This document shows, one piece after another, positions 31,051 through 42,279 of a DNA stretch of 64,000 nucleotides. The DNA is from Uranotaenia lowii (Eukaryota; Arthropoda; Insecta; Diptera; Culicidae): the NCBI RefSeq assembly GCF_029784155.1, contig NC_073693.1:166275104-166339103 (forward strand), in the 5' to 3' direction. The translations under genes and the position numbers were made by a program. Under the pieces are notes generated by a model that was not told the DNA's origin, did not search any database, and saw nothing but the letters and a program-made list of their open reading frames with translations. Positions within the stretch are counted from its first letter, which is position 1. Every line of letters begins with the position of its first letter.

Positions 31051-33091
31051 TGAAACCTATGGGTTGGTACGCCTATTGTAAGTATTAAACCTACCACCCC
31101 ACCGGCGTTACAGGGACTCCCTTTATTAGGCCTCAGGGCGGCTCGCTTACCAAAGGAAATCGCAGGGAGTTCGAACTTTGACCTCAGGAAAACCCCAAAA
31201 ATGCACTTCTTGAACTTTTATTGAAATTGCCACAACAATTCTACGACCTATGCGCGAACTAGTAATGACCCAGATGGTTACAGTACCTTTTAGGGCCAAG
31301 CCCTGGTTCGGGTTTGAAGATGGCGGAGCTTCGCCTAGGGCGACGCTGCTGCTGCTGACCAACTGCTTTGCTGGTCCAATTCCTACAGGAACCCGGGATG
31401 TTCTTTCCGGGATTCTCGGCTACGTGGCGGAAGGAGCTGCTTGGAGAACTTGATTGGTCGCTCCGAGTGTTGTTGTTCGGAACCGACCACAATCTCCAAT
31501 CAATGATCACCCGGATGATAACGGCTATCCGGGCAATCGTGACCAAACCAAAGCCGATTCAGGGACCAGGGATCAGGGACAAAGGTTGGCTTCTGTCCCG
31601 CCAAATGGTTTCTTTTGGTCAAAACTTAGGGGTCCTGTTGATGAATCAGGCGTTAGTGTTCCGGAAAGGAACAAAATGGCGGTTCGGCGTCTCCCGGCTT
31701 ACCTGGTGTCTGGCTTTTATCACTTAGATATGGGTTTTGTGTGCTGGATGTTTCGTGCACTTTGTACTTCACAGCTTCGTAGTACTAATTGAACCGCGAG
31801 TATAGGTCGTTGATCTCCCATTGTGGCGGACACGATCGTTCGCCTTCGTGAGCTCGTCGGGCGTCGCTACCGATCGGGATGGTTACCAAGCAGCGCGGGT
31901 TACCATAGATGGCCCTCTGGTTGTCAGGTGTTGAAGCTTCGTGGCTGCATACTGGTGGCTTGTGGCGCTGTCGTCGGCTTTGAAGGCTACATTATTCGGG
32001 GAAAACCATCACCCATCATTTTCCCTCACTGCGATATTTAAAAACTACGATTACCCGCGACAAATCACTACAACCTCGATGGAAGTGTTATCTAACGCTT
32101 ACACTATCCAGCACCTATGAGAACCCCCCTCGTTAAGCTTCAGGGTCGGTTATCCGCGTTCAACATAGCTAGCACAAGAAAACGCTGAGCTTTGCAAAAA
32201 CGAAATTTCCCCGTTTATTGATAATTATGTCGACAAGATGGTTTCTTCCACTAATGTTTAAGGCTTCACAAAATATGGGCTCTTCCTACCTTGAAGATGA
32301 CTGCCAATAATGAACTCCGAGGGTGCTCCTGCACCTCACTCCCTTCCGTGCCGTTCGTTGAACTACGCTGCGGGCGCAAGGTGAGTAACTCGGTCGCCTT
32401 TTGGCGCGGCTCTTCTTTGACTGACCCTTCGGATTTCCGGACCCACAGGTGATGAACGTTACCTGGATGTGATGTAATGCCGGACACCTCGGCGTTGACG
32501 ACTGCCTGGGTGTGGCGGGTACTGCTCAGCTGTCGTGACGGGGCCTCTTATGATTTGCTTCGCTTATCTGTTGGCTATCCCTAGATTCGCTGCAGTCCTC
32601 CAGTGGATTTCAATCCAAACAAACAAAAAGGGGTCCTGTTGGCGCAATGGGACAAAATGAAAGCGCATTAGGAACCATTCCAGAGGGCCTGTTCATTCTC
32701 CATAAGGGTTCCGAGGCGGAAATCACTCCTCACCTGGTGGTAATGTGCTTTTTTTTCACTACAAGCACTATCGGTTGAACCGTATGGTATGGAAGTTGTT
32801 TGTGGAGTCATTGTCATAGCTGTGGGTCATCGCCCCGGATCTGGACTTTCGGCTCCGTCCTGGGATTCCGCCCCATTCCGCCGCTTTCGAAGCCCGCCTA
32901 TGGCTGCCCATCTGTGCGTTTCAATCAGCGCTCTCTGTTGGTCAGCATCTTACTCGACCATTAGTTGCGTACGGCGTCGGTGGTGTAAGGTACGGTCCGC
33001 TTCCACTCCACACAGCGCTTCCTGTGCACATTTACATTTATTCCGTTGATTCTCACTGATCTTGGGCTTCTCATACAACGCATTGGTTACA
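31051..33091. mobile_element. Second solo-LTR-like insertion, 2.04 kb
   Basis: Begins TGAAACC and ends GGTTACA, near-perfect inverted termini of TG...CA type, flanked by the direct 4-bp repeat CATT (31047-31050 and 33092-33095). Removing the block plus one CATT rebuilds the expected repeat-unit sequence (CCTTCCGTTCCATT|TCAGTGGGGG). The interior is GC-richer than its surroundings and has short overlapping frames (31368-31792) without recognisable gag or pol domains. Confidence 0.65.
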
Positions 33092-34234
33092 CATTTCAGT
33101 GGGGGAAAGAGAGAGGGGGTCTCCAAAGAAAATCAAGCAAATGGAACCAAGTTTTGAATGGGAGAGAATTTGAATGCGAGAAATGTTTCTATGGCTATTT
33201 GTGACCCCTCCCTCCTTACATTGGGAGGACAGGAAAAGGAGAGGAGCACTTTCAAACATTATTTTTTTGCATCGCACCATCACTTATCAAGTAAATGGAA
33301 CCAAATTTGACATGAAATATATTTGGGTTCGTAATATTTTTCTAAGACGATTAGCACCCTTTCTCCTTCTAATGAGAAAATATTTATAAAGAGCCAAGGG
33401 GTGCTTCCATACATTTTTTTTTGCAAAACTCGAGAACTAATTAAGAACATGGAACAATATTTGGCAGGTTAGGATATTTGGGTACCAAAAATATTTCTAT
33501 GTTTATTTGGTACCCTCCTTTCATTCCAGTGAGGAAATAGGAAAGAAGGAGGGGCTCTCTGATACAAACAACTCTAAAACTCATCTAGCAAATTGAACCA
33601 TTTGGCATGTGAAAGTATTTTAATACGAAAAATGTTTCGATTTTTGACCCCTCCCGTTTTCCAGTGGGAGGATAAGAAGCGAAGACGGGTTTCAATATAT
33701 TTTGATTTGCGTGATTTGAACACTTATCAAATGAAAGCAATTTAGGAATAGAAGGGTATTTGGATAAGAAAAGTGTTTTTATGATTATTTGGCACACCCT
33801 CCCCCTACTACTTTTAGTCGGAACATACAAAGGGGAGAGATCGGCTGCTATAAAAAATTTTATAACTCGAGAACTAATCAAGAAAATGGACAAATTCACA
33901 AATTTAGCATGGGAATGTAATTGGGGTTGGAGTGTTTTTATGATTATTCAAGACCCTTCTTTTTTTTTTTAGTGGAAAGAAGGAAAAGGATGAAGAGGGC
34001 CCCCATACAATTTTTGTAATATCTCGAGAAGTTATAAGGCGAAAGAAATCATATTTGGTATTATTTGAGGCCCACCAGCCTTACAGTGGGAAGATTCCAT
34101 AAAAAGATTTGTTGAGTAGATCAAGAACTAATCAGACAAATTTTGTTGTATACTTCAAAACTAATCAAGAAAGCGAAAGCAAATTTACCATGGAGACTCC
34201 TCTCTTCCTCCAGGAGATGGACAAAAAGGGGGCA

Positions 34235-35044
34235 CCTTAGAGTGCCCCCTTTGACCCGACATTTGAAAATGTTATGCGCTGGAGGCTCAAATTTATCCAA
34301 GGCCTAGTACAAGGTCTCATGCCAAATTTGAGTCAGATCGGATCAAGGGAAAGGGTCGCTCAACGAGCCAAAAGTTTGTATGGGATTTTGGGACATTTTG
34401 TTCGGGAGGAACACGAAAATTCAGTATTTCATTAATAACTTTGGTCCCCTTCCGCCGATTTCTTTTGAAAACGGATTTTCTTAAAGCCTAAAACTATGAC
34501 AAATATTTCATCCGAAGACTGCATATCGATTCAAGTTTAGACACAAAAGTTATTAGGTATGTTTAAAAAAATAGTTATCTTTTTTAAGGGAGATATTCAT
34601 CACTATAAATTAGAGACACTGCTTCGAACATTTTGACGCAGCATTAACAGTGATGAATCTCACTCTGAAAATAGTTAACCAATTTTAATTTTAATTCTAA
34701 GTTTAATAACTTTTTTATCATAAGTCGAATCGAAATGCAGTTTTCGGATGAAATGTTTGTCATATTTTAGGCTTTAAGAAATCCCGTTTTTAAAAGAAAT
34801 CGGCCGAAGGGGACCAAAGTTATTTATGAAAAACTGGATTTTTATGTTTCTCCCGAACAAAATGTCTCAAAATCCCATACAAATTTTAGGCTCGTTGAGC
34901 GACCCTTTCCCGTGACCCGATCTGGCTTAAATTTGGCATGAAACCTTGTACTAGGCCTAGGATCAATTTAAGCCTGCAGCGCATAACATTTCACAAGCTT
35001 GAAATTTCTCATACAAATTTGGGACAGTCTAGGGCACCTATACG
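34235..35044. mobile_element. Foldback MITE with ~350-bp arms
   Basis: The left arm (34235-34600) and right arm (about 34690-35044) are inverted copies sharing ATGTTATGCGCTG, TAGTACAAGGT, AAAGGGTCGCTCAACGAGCC, ACATTTTGTTCGGGAG and AACTTTGGTCCCCTTC. Ends are CCTTAGAGTGCCCC / GGGACAGTCTAGGG. Inserted within a ~180-bp repeat unit. A diverged single arm of the same family lies at 38490-38630. Confidence 0.75.
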
Positions 35045-36049
35045 AGGTTTATGTAACAACACGAAAATTTATCAAGCAAAAGGAACTATACTTTACGTGA
35101 GAGCATAAATGTATACGAAAATTTTCTTCAATGATTTAGGACCTCACCTTTCTTTGAGTGGGGGACGTGATGGAGTTTTTGTGCATGGCTGGAGAAATTT
35201 AAAACAACGATTGAAAAATAAATTTTAGATCATGTTTTGGAAATGTAAGATTAAAATAATGTCAAATAAATAAAAATATAATAATTCTTTAAAATTTAAC
35301 TAGGTTTCGAAAGGTGTAGCAAAGCACACCGGGTCATCAAGTGTTTTATACAAATAAACAAATAAACTGTTTTATTTTTCAAGGCTTCTACGCTAACAAT
35401 CTTTATTGTAGTATTAATGTTATACCTGAAATGAATTTAAAAAGTTTGCATTTTAAAAATTTCTAATAAAATTTTGGCGAAACAGAACTTTTTAAAATCA
35501 AGGCGTTGCTCAATAAGTTAAAAGTCCGAATTAAATTAAAATAGACATTCAACATATGAAACTGCAACCTCTATATTAAATCTAGCATTAGATTTGGATC
35601 TCGACAGGAATTAAACATGATGCAATAGTTTCAATCATTTTGTATTTGAGTCGTGTTTCAAATTTCACGTATGGACAAATAAGGATAGACGAACCACCGA
35701 ATAGATTTATTCCGAAATTCCATCATTCGTTAAAATATGACTTCCCGGCCTTCGGAAGATATCCATCCCCCTTTTAAAGTGAATGTCAGAATTTTTAATA
35801 ACCTTAAAATGATTATTACGTCTAATCGAACCGGCCAAGTCGTAATGCTTTCATCACGCATCAATGAGCCCATATGTGCCTACCCCTACATTTGGTAGAG
35901 TTCATTTGAAGCCATGCGTTTTATCCGAATGATCAATGATTCGAGTAAAGTTTGGATGGCAACAAGTGTGAAAGGGAATGAGATTTTGTCTTGTTACATT
36001 AGAATGAACTGTGGTACATGATTCATTATTAAAAAAAGTTACTTATGTC

Positions 36050-36530
36050 TTTTAACCCAAATCCGCTCTTGAGTGTCAATATGACAGTTACAATCCTCTT
36101 TTTCAAAATTTGGCTTGTATGACTTAAACAATTTTGAATTATCATTGTGGAAAGATACGGTTTTTACACCACCTTTTTTGTTGTAATGATCTTCAAAAAA
36201 AATCTATACTTATGCCCAACGTATAGCTTCTAACTTCAGCTTTTTTGAACACTATGAGCATTCCGTAGCGGATTTACAGTCTTTATTATCCGATGCATGT
36301 TTTTCGGATTTTTTTCTTAGACTTTGAATAACGGAAAACTGAATTGTTGCAGGTGAATATTGTCTGAGAAGCATATTTGAGTTACACTACGAGGTTTTAA
36401 AAACTATAAATTTTGTAAAAATCGGTTGAGAAACAAGAGAGATATATTGGTTTTTATCAGGAGTGTCAAATTGACACTCCGGGGATTGAAACAGGTAAAA
36501 ATTTCAAGGATGGATGAGGGTTAATCAGAT
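36050..36530. repeat. Dispersed repeat with GAGTGTCAAATTGACACTC palindrome
   Basis: Left end near 36054 (TTTAACCC...GAGTGTCAATATGACAG) and right end near 36457-36525 (GAGTGTCAAATTGACACTC ... GAGGGTTAAT) are loosely inverted. The right end recurs at 45484-45550 with the same order of words, so this is a dispersed family, probably a decayed MITE. Confidence 0.5.
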
Positions 36531-37029
36531 AGAAATTGTTTAGTAACTTGTTTTCTCATATTAAAATTGATTTATAATCGGATACATAAATGGTATAGTT
36601 TAATAATTGAATAGAAATATTTTGGTATTTCAAATATTCTAGCAAAGTAAGGTTACTATCATTTCGTTTGGATAACATTTTAAAAATTATATTTCGGTTT
36701 GTCATCATAAGGCTTAATTGACCTTGGTCATCCGATTAAGCGATTTTTTTGTTAAGCAAACAAGATTTATAATAATCAACCGAGATCTGCTATAAATTTC
36801 CTTCGCACTTTTCGGTTCATTATCCATTATTTCTCCAATAGCACCATTTATTGCTTTCAATTTACAGCGAGACAATAATATTCCACGATTAATCGTGAAC
36901 TCAAGTACTCATCTTCCTCGGTTCACTTATTTTCGACACGAGATGATCGAACTGAGAGAACAAAATTTTGATCAACATGCATGCAATAGAAATTGAAATC
37001 CTGTCGAAATACAAATAAGAGAAGTTGAA

Positions 37030-37590
37030 ATAAAGGTGATAAATATTACATTCATTGAAATACTAGTAAATTTGTGTAAACTTACTACTATAGTCAATGT
37101 TGAATTTATTGAGAGCAGCACCTCTCCACTATCGCTTGGATATTCGGCAACTCTAGAGATGAATCCATCAGGTTTTCTTACTGCGGGCGTTCCGGCGCGT
37201 CGATTTTCCACTTCCAGTGATATAGTTGGACGTCGAATGCAACGCCCAAAATCGACGTAATAACAAACAAATGGAAACGACTGGTCTTTGATTTTTTGGC
37301 GAGAGGAAAAAGGCACCCAAACCGAAATGAGTATTTCCAATCTTACGCGATCTTTTTCGAAGTGAAGCAGTGCATTTCTGGTCGATGCGTCCGTGGGCTT
37401 GATTCAATTCCGATTTGCTGCTATAAAGTGAACGTAACCGTTTTTCGGCAGTGCATTTTTCGGGCTCGAACACGTGATACGCGATAGTGACACGCAAGAT
37501 TTCGTGGGGTTAAGGACCAGCAGTGAACATTTTGAAGTTTGATAGATAATTGTCTGGTATTTTGCCGGAAACCGACATAATAGTGATCAA
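37030..37590 (+). promoter_or_regulatory. Candidate internal promoter or non-coding exon in intron 3
   Basis: A pocket of higher GC within AT-rich intron. On the plus strand 37430-37590 resembles an insect 5' leader ending in a good donor (CAAT|GTGAGTAAG at about 37590). On the reverse strand 37340-36972 is open (RPTISLEVENRRAGTPAV..., 122 codons) without a domain I recognise. Either an alternative first exon of ric-3, a reverse-strand gene fragment, or chance. Confidence 0.25.
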
Positions 37591-39218
37591 TGTGAGTAAG
37601 CCGACTAAAGGCTTTCTGCTGTTAGTTCAAAGAATGAAGAAAAAAAATTGTTGAAACCGAGGATTCGAAATCTTCAAAATAATTACAATTGAAAAGTAAT
37701 AACTGAAGAAACGATTTTAAAAAGATATACTGCTGAAGGAGCGTGACAAAAATGTGTTACACATTAGTTGCATCGAAAGTTTAATTTTTGGGTTACTGCT
37801 TCTGATAACCAAATGCATATTTTATAATAGAGCGAATCAATGTGATTTTTTTCATTTAAATTCGTTTTGTTAATCGACCATCTTTATGGCATTCCCGACT
37901 TATCATTGTGATCGAACTTGAACAAATGTGCACAAAAAAATCACATCTCAGAAACATGTACATTATTAATATTCGAATTCTATTTGACCGATTTCGGATT
38001 TGAAACCCCAAGAGTTACACTCTGTTCTCACTCAAAAAATTATTGTATCCTGCAGTTTTGAATATTAAAAAAATATGTACATGGAAATAATGAATATGAT
38101 GCACTCAAATTTTGCTTGTCTCCTGGGCGTGGGTGTGGGTTCAAAACGTTATAAAAGGGGGTGTTTTAGTATTTAACCTAAGCAAGATTTCCGTTTGACG
38201 TGAAAAAAAAAATGAAATAATTCAACTACAAATTTCCGTTTGGTTTTTGCAAATAATGTGAATAAATTTGGCATAAACTGGACTTTTTTTGTGATTTTCG
38301 GCCAACCGAACCTAACCTCACCTTTCCTAATTGTTAACATTACAAAATGCCCGGCTAAAACCAGGTAATCTGGCAAGTGTCACTAACCCATACTTAAAAA
38401 AAATAAGGAGTGTCTCAGATATCATAAGGACACAAAAAGTGAGATGTTTGAACCCTTCCGTGAACAAGTGAGGACATTCCGTTAATCTTGAGCCTTGCAG
38501 GCTAAAATTACCTAGGCCTAACACAAAGTCCATGCAAAATTTGGACCTGATTGAACTACGAAAAGGGAGCGCTCGACAAGCCTGAAGTTTGAATGGAGTC
38601 TTGGTACATTTTTGAGTTCCGCATAAGAACAAATTTTCATTTTTTTTTTAATCGGATTTTCAAGAATTGCATTTTAGAACTTCGAATTAGTATCAAACAC
38701 TTTCTACTTTTTTCATATATGGAAAATTATGATCTTAATATTGAAAATGAAATGCAAAACTAAATTTGAACAGAACCTACTTTCTATTTCCTTATGATGA
38801 ATCGAACCGAAAATCCAGAATACCTAACTGAATACAGAATCCGAAATATGAATCAACAATCAAGAAAATTTCGAAAAACTGAACCATTATTCTGAGTTAT
38901 TTGTTTTCGAGGTTTTGGCATTATGCCCTAGACTTACAGTTCCAACAACAACTCATCTGATGCTATTCTTCATGCCTTTATAAATTCTTCTACCTAGCAT
39001 TTCATCTCGCCGCACGTGTCAATGAACATACTTAAATTATCTCTGAGTAAAGATTGTTAACTCTTGAATAACCTTAATCAACGATCAAAATTTGACTAAG
39101 AATTTCAAATAAATTTTCGCTTGCTATTTTGGGCCCTCATGGGGGGGGGGGGGGGTTAACTCCCAAACCCCCCCCCCCTTCCCCCGTTCCTACGGCCATG
39201 CTTTGCCATAACAGTAAT

Positions 39219-41301
39219 TAGTGATGTACCGAATATTCGGTCGGCCGAATATTCGGCGCCGAATACCGCCGAAAAACCGTTAAGCCGAATATTTAGCTCA
39301 CCGAATAGTTGAGCTAAGTATTCGGCCCTATAGGCCGAATATCTACTACAGACTTGTAAATTTTTCAAATAATTTTGGATAACTTATAAAATATCGAAAT
39401 GTAATGTTGTAAAAGCTACACAATCACTAATAACTTATCGTTTCAGCAAAACATCTAAGGTGTATCCCCGTATATTTCTCTGTAGATCGTACAGGAGAAT
39501 GCTAAACGGTATCGCTTTATACTTTGATTATAGTTTATTCCAAATTTTCTGGATATATTCAGGCTTGCCCAAAAATCCATTAAAACATCCAGATAAGTCA
39601 AATCTGGCCGGCATGTCCAGATATTGTTTAAAAATTTCCCGATTTTTGCTCGGGTTTATTCAGATTATTTGCTGAATCGACCAAAAAACTCAAAATCCTC
39701 TTTAAAATTTTTTAGATTTTGTGTTCAATAACGATTTTTCAAAAATTTCAAAATATACATATATATTGCCCTTTTTAAATTTTTTTTTTCAAAAATCGTT
39801 TTGAATGCCTGACCGTGTGGATACGTATGGTTGAAAGTATTGTATGTTTAAGGTTAAAGATCATTAGGGGAGAGTGGGGATACTTGATCCCCTTTTCTTA
39901 TTTTCACCATATCTTTTTGGAAAAATTTAGCAACTCGCCGTCTTTGACATTTTCTGACAGCTTGTAACTTCAAGTTTCTATGCTCCAAAAATTAGAACGA
40001 TACTTGAACCCGTTGAAGAACTAGAAGCATTTTCGTGGGAGTAAAAAAATTGCGATTTTTCTGAAGTTAGGGGAGACTTGATCCCCTATTGAAGGAGACT
40101 TGATCTTTTATTCAGGAAGCCCTAATCCTTGTATAAAAATCAAACAAAACCCCAAGATAGAATGTTAATTGACTATTTCGGTCATGTTTGTTCTCATTTC
40201 ACAATTTATAGCAGACATAAGAAGAAAATTCTATAACTTTGTCTCAACGCTAATAACATTGCATACTTAAAGGCGCTATTTTTTATAATTTAGAAAAAAT
40301 TAATTATTTTTGCTCTTTTCTTCAGACAATTGTTTGATAAATATTAGTTTTTGGATAAATATTAGTAATTTCGTAATCAGCAATCATAACGATCAATTCA
40401 GAAAAAGAATATGCTCTTTGGAAGGGGGATCAATTGTACCCAATTCTAGGGGATCAATTGTACCCATAATCAACATTTTAGAAAACTTTTTCTGAAAAAA
40501 GTTGAGAGTTTTCCATTGCTTTGAAAATATGGCATTATGAAGTTCATTTTACGCTCGAACGATTGATACATTGGAACAAATACTTTTTTCATAATTTTTC
40601 CATGTAAGGAACATTTTAAAGTGATGAAAAAAGATCTTCAAGTTACATTTTGTGAAATTTTTCAAACAAAGTTCAATTACTCAAACAATCATTTTGTTAA
40701 AAAAATTTAAACTGCAAGCATTGTTATTTTGCTCATTTTGGCACATTTTTCTAGAACATTTGATCTTTGTAAGACATTCCAGTTTCGAGATATAGCTAAG
40801 GAATCAAGTATCCCCAGGGATCAAGTATCCTCATTCTCCCCTAATCTTGTCACCAACTATTTTGAAGATATCTTGCTCGAACTCGACCTTCATCTAATTC
40901 AATATCAGAGAAGCATTTTCAAATAGCTTGGCACCTGCTTCGACATGTTTTATCCCAGATTTCGCAGGAACGCAATCTTTTTAGTGATAAACGCCCTAGA
41001 AGCGACTAGTCATCTGATGTCTTTTCAGTTATAGGTGACATTTTAAAAATGAGAATGATTCACACTTAAAAAATATCTTGTAATACATCATCCAATCATA
41101 TCATCTGGTTGAAAATATTCGACTTAAAACATGAGGGGCATTTATGTGGAAGAAATAGAAAGCATTGAAATAATCGCTTAAACAATTTTTTCTCTAAAAC
41201 TCAAAGAATATTCGACCGAATATTCGTTTGGCCGAATAGTTGAAAAGGTCAATATTCGGTATTCGGCCGTTTGCCGAATACCACTATTCGGTACATCTCT
41301 A
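39219..41301. mobile_element. hAT-like non-autonomous element
   Basis: Inverted ends TAGTGATGTACCGAATA (left) and TATTCGGTACATCTCTA (right), 16 of 17 matching, with many subterminal GCCGAATA / TATTCGGC motifs, as in hAT elements. The 8-bp flanks are ACAGTAAT (39211-39218) and ATAGTAAT (41302-41309), 7 of 8 identical, the duplication length of hAT. No transposase coding. Contains a nested MITE at 39867-40841; the original length was about 1.1 kb. Confidence 0.72.
39867..40841. mobile_element. Nested MITE with GGGGAGAGTGGGGATAC ends
   Basis: Inverted termini GGGGAGAGTGGGGATACTTG and, inverted at the right, CAAGTATCCTCATTCTCCCC, flanked by TA at 39865-39866 and 40842-40843. Internal GGGGATCAATTGTACCC repeats at about 40427 and 40449 and a second GATCAAGTATCC motif near the right end. 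No coding. It lies within the hAT-like element and is therefore younger. Confidence 0.72.
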
Positions 41302-42279
41302 ATAGTAATTTTTGCATTTTTAAATAATTAAACGAACCGCAGTGTACTAATAGTATAACGAGAATTAAACATGGAAAATCTCACTCGCTTCAATTCATAA
41401 TTATTGATCAGCTTACCAGAAGGTCACATACCAAATTTCAGAAAGATCTGATCATGGGGAGGGGTTACTTGAGTCTCAAACGGAAATTTGATTTGAAGGT
41501 TTTATGCTCGGAAGGAACAAAAAAAAAATATATTACAAAAAATTCTACTAGCTGAAATCATAAAAATAAATGATTGAATGAATGATATTTCAATGTTGAC
41601 AATCGTTTGATTTAAAACGATCATATTCCAGCATATGAAAACGAGATTTGAACAGTGTCTCTTTGGTAAACATTTTGTTGCATCTGACTCCAGATAGGTA
41701 ACTGAATAATAAAAATATTTATTAACAAGTTGGCAATTTTCCGAAAAATATGTTTACACCAACTGTGTTGGTATAGTATAATTTAACCAATGTAAAGCTT
41801 GTAAGTGTTATCTTTAAGGCAATCCGTCATACTGTGTTATGTTTTTTACGTCATCGAAAAATGTTAAAATTGGTACATTGATTGCTCGATTTTTTTAATT
41901 TTAGATGAGAATCATTTTTTTTAATTTACGCTCGATTATTGCCCAATATGTTTCAAAGGGACGAAACTGTGAGCAGTTGGATGGATTAAAACTTTATTGG
42001 CGATTTGCAGCAAAATTATTTGACATGCAGCGCCAACTGGATTTCACATTCGGAACTAACAAAGGGGTGATGATAGCTGAATTTTAACACGGCTGTGTTT
42101 ACTAATTGTTTTTAAAATAAAGATTTCTGTGAGAACTGTTGAGCTTTAGACAATAATAATGACGGAATTTTGTAAGAAAACCACTATTTAATTTATTTCA
42201 GTGCTTGTGGCATTAGCAAATATTCTATTTCTTGGTTTTTCTAACAAAATTAAATTTTCAAATTTTAAGATTTCAACAA

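Larger units (their letters stand above)
30735..35180. repeat. Diverged ~170-200-bp tandem repeat family
   Basis: Roughly eight or nine diverged units, each with the order: AAAACTCGARAACTAATCRAG, CAAATGGAACCAAATTTGGC, GGGTATTTGGGTACG, TGTTTCTATGATTATTTGG, then CCCTCC...CATTCCAGTGRGGARATAGG. Units lie at 30735-31050, 33092-34230 and 35045-35180. They are interrupted by a 2-kb solo-LTR-like insertion (31051-33091) and by a foldback element (34235-35044). No coding function evident. Confidence 0.75.

Noticed and set aside
37036..37497. Overlapping 74-122-codon frames on both strands as a protein gene
   Set aside because: No recognisable domain or second exon; kept only as a candidate promoter or exon region.
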